Below are positions 6,601 through 12,905 of a stretch of 18,085 nt of DNA, one piece after another (positions within the stretch are counted from its first letter, which is position 1; every line of letters begins with the position of its first letter). The position numbers were made by a program, and so were the translations under genes. The DNA lies in the NCBI GenBank assembly GCA_025925615.1, contig JAICLN010000033.1, positions 1 through 18,085 on the forward strand, in the 5' to 3' direction. This DNA comes from Actinomycetospora sp. Lineage in GTDB: Bacteria; Actinomycetota; Actinomycetes; Mycobacteriales; Pseudonocardiaceae. The notes below the pieces were generated by a model. That model worked only from the letters and a program-made list of their open reading frames with translations. It did no database searches and was not told where the DNA came from.

Positions 6601-9395
6601 ACGGGCGACCCTCCCAGCCGTCGCGGCCCGGCGTCGCGCGGGCCGGGCGGCGGGCCGAGGACGGCGCGCATCGACGTCGGGTGGACCCCCTGCTCGGCGA
6701 CGAGGACCGGGTCGAGCGTGAGTGCCCGCAACTCGGGGACGTGGTCCGCCAGCTGCCCCACGCGCAGCAGCAGGTCCTCGGTCGCGGCCAGGTCCATCGG
6801 GCGGGTGCCGCGGTACCCGTCGAGCAGCGGCGCGGCCCGGGGTGCCCGGACCAGGGTGTGGGCGTCCATCGTCGAGAGCGGCGTCGCGCAGTAGGCGCGG
6901 TCCCCGAGCAGCTCGGTCACGACCCCGGCGAGCCCGAACGAGACCAGCGACCCGAACGAGGGGTCGTCCCGCAGCTCCACCACCACCGGCAGCCCCGGCG
7001 GCACCTGGGCCTGCACGTCCACCTCGGGCGAGCCGGAGAGCTGCGCGAGCTGCTCGTACGCGGTGCTGACCGCCTCGGCGTCGTCGAGCCCGACCCGCAC
7101 CCCGGCGAGGTCGCTGCGGTGACGCCAGGTCCGCACCACGGTCTTCAGCACGACCGGGCCGCCGATCTCGGCCGCGGCGTCCACCGCGTCGTCGGCGGAC
7201 CGGGCCCGGCGGGACGGCGCGACGTGGACGCCGACGGTGCGCAGGAGCTTCTCGGCCTGCTCGTCGGTGAGCACCGTGGCCGTCTCGGGCGGTCCCCAAC
7301 CGTCGACGAGCGCCCGCGCGGCCGCGAGGTCGCAACCCGGCGGGACCACGAAGTCACCCACCGGGCGCTCGAGCCACTGGGTGTAGCGCACGACGCGGGC
7401 CAGGGCGACCACGGCGCGTTCCGGGGACGGGTAGGACGGGACGCTGCCGCGGGCCGGGACCTCCGCGCCGCCCGCCTCCGGCGGTGAGGGCACCACGAGG
7501 TGCTCGGGCACGCCGGCCGAGGCCAGGAACGTCGTCGTCACCGGCTTGTCCGCGCTGGTGACGACCTCGGCGAGCGCGTCGGCGTGCGCGGCGCCGTCGG
7601 TGGAGACGGGCGGGGAGAACACGATGACCAGCGCGTCGCACCCGTCGTCCTGCAGGGCACGCAGCGCGGCGTCCGCGAGCTCGGCGGGGTCGGCCATCGC
7701 CCCGACGTCGACCGGCGGGAACGCCAGGTGCAGGCCGTGGGCGAGGGCGACGTCCGCGGCGAGCACCCCGAGCGCGCTGGAGTTGCCGACGACGCCGAGG
7801 CGGGGCCCGGTGGGCAGCGGCTGGTTGGCCACGAGCAGCGCCACGTCGAAGAGCTCGTCGACCGAGGAGACGCGGATGACGCCGGACTGGTCGAACACCG
7901 CCGCGACCGAGGCCTCCTCCAGCGGGGACGTCGAGGCCGCGAGGCCCGGCGTCGCGTGCCGCCCGCTCGCCACGGCCACCACCGGCTTGCGCCGCGCCAG
8001 CCGGCGGGCGACGCGGGCGAACTTGCGGGGGTTGCCGAAGCTCTCGAGGTAGAGCAGGACGACGTCGGTGGCCGGGTCGGTGTCCCAGTACTGCATGAGG
8101 TCGTTGCCCGAGAGGTCCGCGCGGTTCCCGGCCGAGACGAACGTCGACAGCCCGAGGCGGCGCTGCGCGGCGGTCGCGAGGATCTGGATGCCCAGCGCCC
8201 CGGACTGGCAGAAGAACCCCACCCGGCCCGGGGGCGGCAGCTGCGGCGCGAGCGTCGCGTTGAGGCGGTAGCCCGGGTCGAGGTTGACGACGCCGAGGGC
8301 GCTCGGGCCCACCACCCGCATCCCCCGGGAGCGGGCGAGGGTCACGAGCTCGCGCTGCGCGCTCTTCCCGGCGTCGCCGGTCTCGCCGAACCCGGAGGTC
8401 ACGACGACGAGGGCCTTGACCCCCTTGGCCAGGCAGCCGTCGACCACCCCGGAGACCTCGGGCGCGGGCACGGCGACGACGGCGAGGTCGACGTCGTCGG
8501 GGATGTCGAGCACCGTCGGGTAGGCCCGGACGCCGTTGACCGAGCGGGCCTCGGGGTTCACCGGGTAGACGGGGCCGGTGAACGCCCCGCGGAGCAGGTT
8601 CGCGAGGACGACGTGGCCGAGCTTGTCCGGGTCGACCGAGGCGCCGACGACCGCTACGGAGCGGGGGTGCAGCACATTGGACACGCTGCGCGCCTCGGCC
8701 GCCTGCTCACGGGCGCGGCTGACCTCGGTCGAGCGCTCGGTGGCGGCGACGTCGAACTCCAGGTGCAGCGTCGAGCCCTCGACGGCCCGCGTCACGTCGT
8801 ACCCGGCCTGGCGGAAGGTCCGCAGCATTGCACGGTTCTCGGTGAGCACCTCGGCGACGAACCGCGTGATCCCGACCTCCTCGGCCGCCGCGGCCAGGTG
8901 CTCGAGCAGGATCGAGCCGAGGCCGCGGCCCTGGTGGTCGTCGCGGACGACGAACGCCACCTCCGCCGACGGGCTCTGCTCTCCGTTCGGGCTCGGCCCC
9001 AGGCGTACGTAGCGCCCGATCGCGATGATCTCCCCGCCGAGCCACAGCACGTAGCCCACCGAGTCGTGGTGGTCGACCTCGACGAACTTGCGCAGGTCGC
9101 GGGGCGGGATCTTCGGGTAGGGGCTGAAGTAGCGGTAGTAGCGGGTGCGGTCGGAGAGCCGGGAGTGGAACTCGACGACGGCGTCCGCGTCCTCCGGCCG
9201 GATCGGGCGCAGGTGGGCCGTCGCACCGTCGGAGGCGACGACGTCGGCCTCCCAGTGGCGCGGGTAGGACGCGTCCGGGTCGGCCCGGATCGGGAGGGTG
9301 GCGGCGTCGAGCGCCGACGGGTCCTCCGGGTCGTCGGGGCCCTGATCGGTGGGGCACTGATCCGTGGCGCCCTGACCGGTGGGTTCTGCACTCAT
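6597..9395 (-). CDS. pat: Pat-type protein lysine acetyltransferase: N-terminal GNAT fused to NDP-forming acyl-CoA-synthetase-like domains
   Basis: The 932-residue protein starts with a GNAT domain (about residues 30-215). Its acetyl-CoA loop reads DDHQGRGLGSILLEHL, and AEVAF just before it holds the likely catalytic glutamate. A CoA-binding Rossmann part (VLHPRSVAVVGAS onward, ~240-360) follows, then succinyl-CoA-ligase-like domains (VGFFCQSGALG) and a C-terminal ATP-grasp-like part (~from 690). This GNAT-first order is the type II layout of Streptomyces PatA; Salmonella Pat has the reverse. Where active NDP-forming synthetases have a phosphorylated histidine in SHTGA, this protein reads STSPL, so the synthetase part is probably a CoA-ester sensor. 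Acs is a likely substrate. The start lies 4 bp after the acuC stop and the stop overlaps the lipoprotein start. Three 5-residue repeats (PTDQG-like) begin the protein. Confidence 0.9.
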   Translation of the reverse strand: MSAEPTGQGATDQCPTDQGPDDPEDPSALDAATLPIRADPDASYPRHWEADVVASDGATAHLRPIRPEDADAVVEFHSRLSDRTRYYRYFSPYPKIPPRDLRKFVEVDHHDSVGYVLWLGGEIIAIGRYVRLGPSPNGEQSPSAEVAFVVRDDHQGRGLGSILLEHLAAAAEEVGITRFVAEVLTENRAMLRTFRQAGYDVTRAVEGSTLHLEFDVAATERSTEVSRAREQAAEARSVSNVLHPRSVAVVGASVDPDKLGHVVLANLLRGAFTGPVYPVNPEARSVNGVRAYPTVLDIPDDVDLAVVAVPAPEVSGVVDGCLAKGVKALVVVTSGFGETGDAGKSAQRELVTLARSRGMRVVGPSALGVVNLDPGYRLNATLAPQLPPPGRVGFFCQSGALGIQILATAAQRRLGLSTFVSAGNRADLSGNDLMQYWDTDPATDVVLLYLESFGNPRKFARVARRLARRKPVVAVASGRHATPGLAASTSPLEEASVAAVFDQSGVIRVSSVDELFDVALLVANQPLPTGPRLGVVGNSSALGVLAADVALAHGLHLAFPPVDVGAMADPAELADAALRALQDDGCDALVIVFSPPVSTDGAAHADALAEVVTSADKPVTTTFLASAGVPEHLVVPSPPEAGGAEVPARGSVPSYPSPERAVVALARVVRYTQWLERPVGDFVVPPGCDLAAARALVDGWGPPETATVLTDEQAEKLLRTVGVHVAPSRRARSADDAVDAAAEIGGPVVLKTVVRTWRHRSDLAGVRVGLDDAEAVSTAYEQLAQLSGSPEVDVQAQVPPGLPVVVELRDDPSFGSLVSFGLAGVVTELLGDRAYCATPLSTMDAHTLVRAPRAAPLLDGYRGTRPMDLAATEDLLLRVGQLADHVPELRALTLDPVLVAEQGVHPTSMRAVLGPPPGPRDAGPRRLGGSPV
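6609..6615 (-). promoter_or_regulatory. Ribosome binding site for the lipoprotein GTG start
   Basis: GGGAGGG on the minus strand lies 8 nt before the GTG at 6600, inside the end of pat. No such site precedes the ATG at 6549. Confidence 0.65.
9339..9383 (-). repeat. Three 15-bp tandem repeats at the start of pat
   Basis: GCCCTGATCGGTGGG, GCACTGATCCGTGGC and GCCCTGACCGGTGGG follow one another exactly (plus-strand sequence). They encode three variants of a Pro/Ala-Thr-Asp/Gly-Gln-Gly/Cys pentapeptide in the probably disordered N-terminus before the GNAT domain. Confidence 0.75.
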
Positions 9396-9399
9396 GGGT

Positions 9400-10566
9400 T
9401 CAGTCCAGGACGTTCTGCGGTTCCAGACCGTGCAACGGGAACACGGCGCGGCGGGTCTCGAGGACGAAGCGGTCCACGTCGACCTCGGTGTACCCGCCCC
9501 ACGGCGTCCACTCGGTGGATGCGTCCTCCGTCATGGTCCTCGGCAGCGGCCTCGTCGAGCGTTCGGCGGCGTACGAGGTCCACGACGCGGGGATCGGGCG
9601 CTGCGGGTCGAGGTCGCGGTCGAGCACCGTGGCGAGCAGGTGGGTCCACGAGCGCGGCACGCCGCGGAAGAGGTTGTAGCCGCCGCCGCCGAGCGCGAGC
9701 CACTTGCCGCCGGCGTACTCCCCCGCGAGGTCGCGGCAGGCCCGGTAGATCGCCCGGTGCCCGTCGACGGTGAGCGACAGCTCGGCCAGCGGGTCCTCGT
9801 GATGGGTGTCGGCGCCGCACTGCGTGACCAGGATCTGGGGCTCGAAGGCCCGCAGCAGCGAGGGCACGACGGCGTGGAAGGCCCGCAGCCACTCCGGGTC
9901 CCGGGTGCCCGGGGGCAGCGGCAGGTTGACCGCCGTGCCCGCGGCGGCCCCCTCGCCGAGCTCCGAGGAGAACCCGGTGCCGGGCCAGAGGGTCCGTGGG
10001 TGCTGGTGCATCGAGATCGTCAGGACCCGTGGGTCGTCCAGGAAGGCCGCCTGCACACCGTCGCCGTGGTGGACGTCGGTGTCGAGGTAGGCGATCCGGG
10101 TGTAGCCGTGGTCGAGCAGCCAGGAGATCGCGATCGCGCAGTCGTTGTAGATGCAGAAGCCCCACGCGTGGTCGCGCATGGCGTGGTGCAGCCCGCCGGA
10201 GAGGTTCACCGCGCGGTCCGCCCGGCCCTCCGCGATCTCCCGGGCCGCCGCGATCGAGCCGCCCGAGACCAGCGCGGCGGCGTCGTGCATGCCCTCGAAG
10301 ATCGGGTTGTCCATGGTGCCGAGCTGGTGGACGGGGTCGTCCCCGTGCTCCGGGGCCCGTCGCACCGCCTCCAGGTAGGAGGCCACGTGCACCCGCTCGA
10401 GCTCCTCGTCCGGCGCCGGCTCGGGGACGAGGGGCTCGATGTCCTCGAGCACGCCGAGGGCCCGGGCCAGGCGCATCGTCAGGTCGAGACGCACCGGGTG
10501 CAGCGGGTGGTCCGAGGACAGCTTGTACGCGAGGAGGGCCTCGTCCCAGACCACGGTGGTGCGCAT
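9400..10566 (-). CDS. acuC: AcuC, histone-deacetylase-family protein deacetylase
   Basis: Zinc-dependent lysine deacetylase of 388 residues. All active-site elements are present: the His pair in GGLHHA (H127, H128), zinc ligands D164 and H166 in LDTDVHHGDG and D253 in CGADTHHEDPL, and the catalytic tyrosine Y297 in GGGGYN. In Bacillus subtilis AcuC removes the acetyl group that AcuA places on acetyl-CoA synthetase; the adjacent pat gene and the nearby acs make the same role likely here. It is the first gene of the operon, with pat starting 4 bp later. I chose the ATG at 10566 because a TANNNT element lies 7 bp before it (leaderless) and the family's first strand (TTVVWDEAL) begins right after. 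The longer frame upstream runs through palindromic repeats and is not coding. Confidence 0.94.
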   Translation of the reverse strand: MRTTVVWDEALLAYKLSSDHPLHPVRLDLTMRLARALGVLEDIEPLVPEPAPDEELERVHVASYLEAVRRAPEHGDDPVHQLGTMDNPIFEGMHDAAALVSGGSIAAAREIAEGRADRAVNLSGGLHHAMRDHAWGFCIYNDCAIAISWLLDHGYTRIAYLDTDVHHGDGVQAAFLDDPRVLTISMHQHPRTLWPGTGFSSELGEGAAAGTAVNLPLPPGTRDPEWLRAFHAVVPSLLRAFEPQILVTQCGADTHHEDPLAELSLTVDGHRAIYRACRDLAGEYAGGKWLALGGGGYNLFRGVPRSWTHLLATVLDRDLDPQRPIPASWTSYAAERSTRPLPRTMTEDASTEWTPWGGYTEVDVDRFVLETRRAVFPLHGLEPQNVLD

Positions 10567-10573
10567 GGGCCCG

Positions 10574-10579
10574 ACGCTA
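10574..10579 (-). promoter_or_regulatory. -10 element for a leaderless acuC transcript
   Basis: TAGCGT on the minus strand ends 7 nt before the acuC ATG, so transcription would begin at the start codon itself. No ribosome site is present, which fits a leaderless message. The -35 position falls in or next to the palindrome at 10591-10619, with no good hexamer. Confidence 0.5.
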
Positions 10580-10590
10580 CCGAGCCCGCG

Positions 10591-10619
10591 TTCCGAGCGA
10601 AGGGGCCCTTCGCTCGGAA
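10591..10619. repeat. Perfect 29-bp palindrome, copy a
   Basis: TTCCGAGCGAAGGG is followed by one G and then its exact reverse complement CCCTTCGCTCGGAA. It is the best conserved of three related elements between acuC and sseA and sits 24 bp upstream of the acuC start, overlapping the expected -35 zone. Confidence 0.85.
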
Positions 10620-10622
10620 GAG

Positions 10623-10648
10623 CCGACGAGGGGAGCCCTTCGCCGGAA
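10623..10648. repeat. Degenerate palindrome, copy b
   Basis: CCGACGAGGGG-AG-CCCTTCGCCGG follows copy a after 3 bp and matches it with small deletions and two arm mismatches. It looks like a decayed duplicate. Confidence 0.6.
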
Positions 10649-10697
10649 CGGCGGCGTGGCCGGGGGATCCGGCGATGGGCACCCAAGGTCGATCTAT

Positions 10698-10724
10698 TCG
10701 AGCGAGGGGCCCCTTCGCTCGGAA
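10698..10724. repeat. Near-perfect palindrome, copy c, probable sseA terminator
   Basis: CGAGCGAGGGG (10700-10710) faces CCCCTTCGCTCG (10711-10722) with a single G/T pair in otherwise perfect arms; TTC and GGAA flank it as in copy a. It starts 19 bp beyond the sseA stop, so it probably ends that transcript. Confidence 0.7.
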
Positions 10725-10743
10725 CCGCCGGGCGGGTACGGGG

Positions 10744-11661
10744 TCAGGCGCCGGTAACGACCGGGCGCTTCCCGGCGCACCAGTTCGACCAGGAGCCGAC
10801 GTAGAGCGCCACCGGGTCCTCGGGCGGGCGCACCCCGGCGATCTCGGCGGCGAGCACGAGCATCGTCGCGCTCACCCCGGACCCGCAGTAGGCCCCGACC
10901 GGCCCGGCGTCCCCCACGATCCCGCGCAGCGCCTCGGCCAGCTCCTCCGGGGACCGCCAGCGGCCGTCCTCGGCGAGCAGCGAGCCCGCCGGCAGGTTGA
11001 CGGCACCCGGCACGTGGCCGGCCACCGGGTCGATCGGCTCGCTCTCGCCGCGGAAGCGCTCCGGCGCCCGGGCGTCGAGCAGCAGGCCCTGCTCCGCCAC
11101 GTGGAGCGCGGCGTCCGCGGTCAGCACCGGCATGGCGCCTGCGGTGATCGCGATGTCCCCGGGCCGGCGCGCGCCGCCGGACTCGGTGGAGGTGGGTCCG
11201 CCCTCCTTCGTCCACGCGTCGAACCCGCCGTCGAGCACCCGCACCCGGTCCGGGCGCAGGCCCGCCCAGCGCAGCACCCACCAGGCCCGCGCGGCGGCCA
11301 TCCCGTCGCCCGCGCCGACGCCGTCGTGGACCACGACGCTGCTCCCGGAGCCGATCCCGGCGCGGCGCAGCGTGGTCTGCAGGTCGTCCGGGTCGGGCAG
11401 CGGATGGCGGCCCGCGGGCCCGGGCGGACCCGCCAGGTCGGTGTCGATGTCGAGGAACACGGCACCGGGCACGTGGCCCGCGTCGAAGTCGGGCTCCCCC
11501 ACCGGGTCCGGCCGGCGACGCGGCGTGCGGCCCTTCGGCGGCGGGACCAGCCGCCATCGGACGTCGAGGACGACGGGCCGCCCCGCGAGCCCGGCGGGAC
11601 CGCCCGCGAGCTCGGAGACCAGGTCCGGGGCGGCGACGAGCGGCGATGCGGAGGTCGGCAC
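10744..11661 (-). CDS. sseA: Two-domain rhodanese-type sulfurtransferase (SseA, thiosulfate/3-mercaptopyruvate type)
   Basis: Transfers sulfane sulfur from thiosulfate or 3-mercaptopyruvate to an acceptor such as cyanide or thiols. The 305 residues form two rhodanese domains. The first (about 10-155) has the typical GHVPGAVFLDI stretch but no catalytic cysteine (VVVHDG). The second (about 175-300) has GHVPGAVNLP and the active loop CGSGVSAT with Cys259. CGSGV-type loops are characteristic of mercaptopyruvate sulfurtransferases, CRKGV-type loops of thiosulfate ones, so the former is slightly favoured. The GTG at 11661 is the only start near the first strand. It has no ribosome site and may be leaderless. 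The gene diverges from ideR across 89 bp and is followed by palindrome copy c. Confidence 0.92.
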   Translation of the reverse strand: MPTSASPLVAAPDLVSELAGGPAGLAGRPVVLDVRWRLVPPPKGRTPRRRPDPVGEPDFDAGHVPGAVFLDIDTDLAGPPGPAGRHPLPDPDDLQTTLRRAGIGSGSSVVVHDGVGAGDGMAAARAWWVLRWAGLRPDRVRVLDGGFDAWTKEGGPTSTESGGARRPGDIAITAGAMPVLTADAALHVAEQGLLLDARAPERFRGESEPIDPVAGHVPGAVNLPAGSLLAEDGRWRSPEELAEALRGIVGDAGPVGAYCGSGVSATMLVLAAEIAGVRPPEDPVALYVGSWSNWCAGKRPVVTGA

Positions 11662-11719
11662 GCACCCATCGTGCCCCGGTTCGGTGTCGCACCGCGGTCC
11701 ATGGTGTCGGTCGCCTCGG

Positions 11720-11725
11720 TAGGAT
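11720..11725 (+). promoter_or_regulatory. Candidate -10 of the ideR promoter
   Basis: TAGGAT fits TANNNT and would start transcription near 11732. That leaves a 19-nt leader holding the purine-rich GGAAGGGG (11738-11745) before the ATG at 11751. No good -35 and no DtxR/IdeR-type iron box is visible in the 89-bp ideR/sseA gap. Confidence 0.4.
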
Positions 11726-11750
11726 CGTGCTCGGGACGGAAGGGGTGGGG

Positions 11751-12464
11751 ATGAACGACCTCATCGACACCACGGAGATGTACCTGCGCACCATCTACGA
11801 GCTGGAGGAGGAAGGCGTCACGCCGCTGCGCGCGCGGATCGCCGAACGCCTCGAGCAGAGCGGCCCGACGGTGAGCCAGACGGTCGCGCGCATGGAGCGC
11901 GACGGCCTGGTCCAGGTCGCCGGGGACCGGCACCTCGAGCTCACCCCCGAGGGCCGCGCCAAGGCCGTCTCCGTCATGCGCAAGCACCGCCTCGCCGAAC
12001 TCCTGCTGGTCAACGTCATCGGCCTGGAGTGGGAGCACGTGCACACCGAGGCGTGCCGCTGGGAGCACGTGATGAGCGAGGCCGTCGAGAAGAAGGTCTT
12101 CGCGCTCCTCGGCGAGCCCGGCGTCTCCCCGTACGGCAACCCCATCCCGGGTCTCGAGGAGCTGCGCGGCGGACTCACCGAGCTGCCCACCCGCACTCCG
12201 ACGCCCGACGAGGCCGGCCTCGTCCGGCTCGACGAGTTCGCGCGCTCGGGCGGCGGCAAGGTCGTCATCCGCCGCATCGCCGAGCACGTCCAGCTCAACG
12301 AGGTCCTCATGGCCGGCCTGAAGTCGGCAGGGGTCCTCCCGGGCAGCGACGTCGAGGTCGTCGGGATCCCGCGCTTCGGCGACGCCGTGAACGTCGGGCA
12401 CGGCGGACAGCGCTCCGAGGTCGACCCGCTCGTCGCGCACGCGGTGCTCGTCCGCGCGGTCTGA
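11751..12464 (+). CDS. ideR: Iron-dependent repressor IdeR/DtxR
   Basis: Metal-activated transcription factor that represses iron uptake genes when Fe(II) is plentiful. The 237-residue protein has the winged helix (residues 1-73, recognition helix around SGPTVSQTVARMERDGL), the dimerisation/metal domain (74-140) and a C-terminal SH3-like domain. Every metal ligand known from IdeR/DtxR can be seen: M10, C102, E105 and H106 for the primary site, and H79, E83 and H98 for the ancillary site. The SH3-domain pair Glu and Gln three residues apart is kept (E178, Q181, in IAEHVQ). I chose the ATG at 11751 because it gives the canonical MNDLIDTTEMYLRTIYELEEEG start. The C-terminal tail differs from mycobacterial IdeR. 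Confidence 0.97.
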   Translation: MNDLIDTTEMYLRTIYELEEEGVTPLRARIAERLEQSGPTVSQTVARMERDGLVQVAGDRHLELTPEGRAKAVSVMRKHRLAELLLVNVIGLEWEHVHTEACRWEHVMSEAVEKKVFALLGEPGVSPYGNPIPGLEELRGGLTELPTRTPTPDEAGLVRLDEFARSGGGKVVIRRIAEHVQLNEVLMAGLKSAGVLPGSDVEVVGIPRFGDAVNVGHGGQRSEVDPLVAHAVLVRAV

Positions 12465-12479
12465 GGGTCCCCGCCCGCG

Positions 12480-12791
12480 TCGTCGGCCCCTGGTCCGTCT
12501 CGTGCCCCGCCCCGCCCGCCTCGCCCGGGACGAAGGGCACACCGCGCACGTCCGTGGCTTAGCTCGTCGTGCCCATGATCATGAGGGGCGGGCGCCGGAC
12601 CATTCGCCCGAGGTCTCCCCGCCCGACGATGGGCACGCTGCGCAGGTCGGAGGCCGGGCCGGGATGCCTCGTGTGCTGGTGATCATGGAAGCAGGGGCTG
12701 GGGCACGCGACCGAGGCCTCCCTGACTCGACGAGGGGCACTCGGCGCACTTCCGACGGCCGCTCGGGTTGCCTCCAGTGCTCGTGATCATG
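12480..12791. repeat. Three degenerate ~104-bp tandem repeats
   Basis: GATCATG occurs at 12577, 12681 and 12785, exactly 104 bp apart each time. Within each unit CGACGA/GACGA-x-GGGCAC-xxx-GCGCA-xx-TC precedes it at the same distance. The second and third units align over about 80 bp from CCGAGG through CTCCC, CGACGA, GGGCAC, GCGCA, GGCCG, TGCCTC and GTGCT to GTGATCATGG, with roughly three quarters of bases identical by eye. The first unit is more decayed but keeps GGGCAC, GCGCA and the palindrome CATGATCATG (12574-12583). Confidence 0.75.
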
Positions 12792-12893
12792 GGCGGGCGG
12801 GCCCGGACGTCAGGGCCCACCGCGGCCCACGGACCCCCAGCGCCCACAGCGCCACAGAACCCCGGCGCCCACAGAATCCCCGGCGGCGTGCGT

Positions 12894-12899
12894 CAGACT
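12894..12899 (+). promoter_or_regulatory. Candidate -10 for a leaderless galE transcript
   Basis: CAGACT (a weak TANNNT variant) ends 6 nt before the galE ATG, and no ribosome site lies at a usable distance. Both fit a leaderless transcript. Confidence 0.3.
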
Positions 12900-12905
12900 C
12901 GGGGT

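Larger units (their letters stand above)
12465..12905. other. 441-bp gene-free region between ideR and galE
   Basis: The region holds three degenerate tandem repeats of about 104 bp (12480-12791) and then a short stretch with two copies of CGCCCACAG (12841 and 12866) before the galE promoter. No frame across it looks like a protein; a 94-codon frame at 12502-12786 simply reads through the repeats. No clear ideR terminator is visible. Confidence 0.6.

Noticed and set aside
7500..9773. 757-codon plus-strand frame opposite pat
   Set aside because: No recognisable domain; Arg/Gly/Val-rich composition; it runs across the pat/acuC junction and is a codon shadow.
10567..10686. Longer AcuC N-terminus
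   Set aside because: The extra codons are just translated palindromic repeats, and a -10 element lies directly before the ATG at 10566.
11662..11750. IdeR/DtxR iron box controlling ideR or sseA
   Set aside because: I searched by eye for a TTAGGTTAGSCTAACCTAA-like site and found only an isolated TAGGAT, better read as a -10.
12502..12786. 94-codon frame over the 104-bp repeats
   Set aside because: 104 is not a multiple of three, so the repeats are read in different frames and no repeated peptide results; not a plausible gene.
12480..12791. CRISPR array
   Set aside because: The repeats are long, degenerate and contiguous, with no unique spacers, and no cas gene is present.
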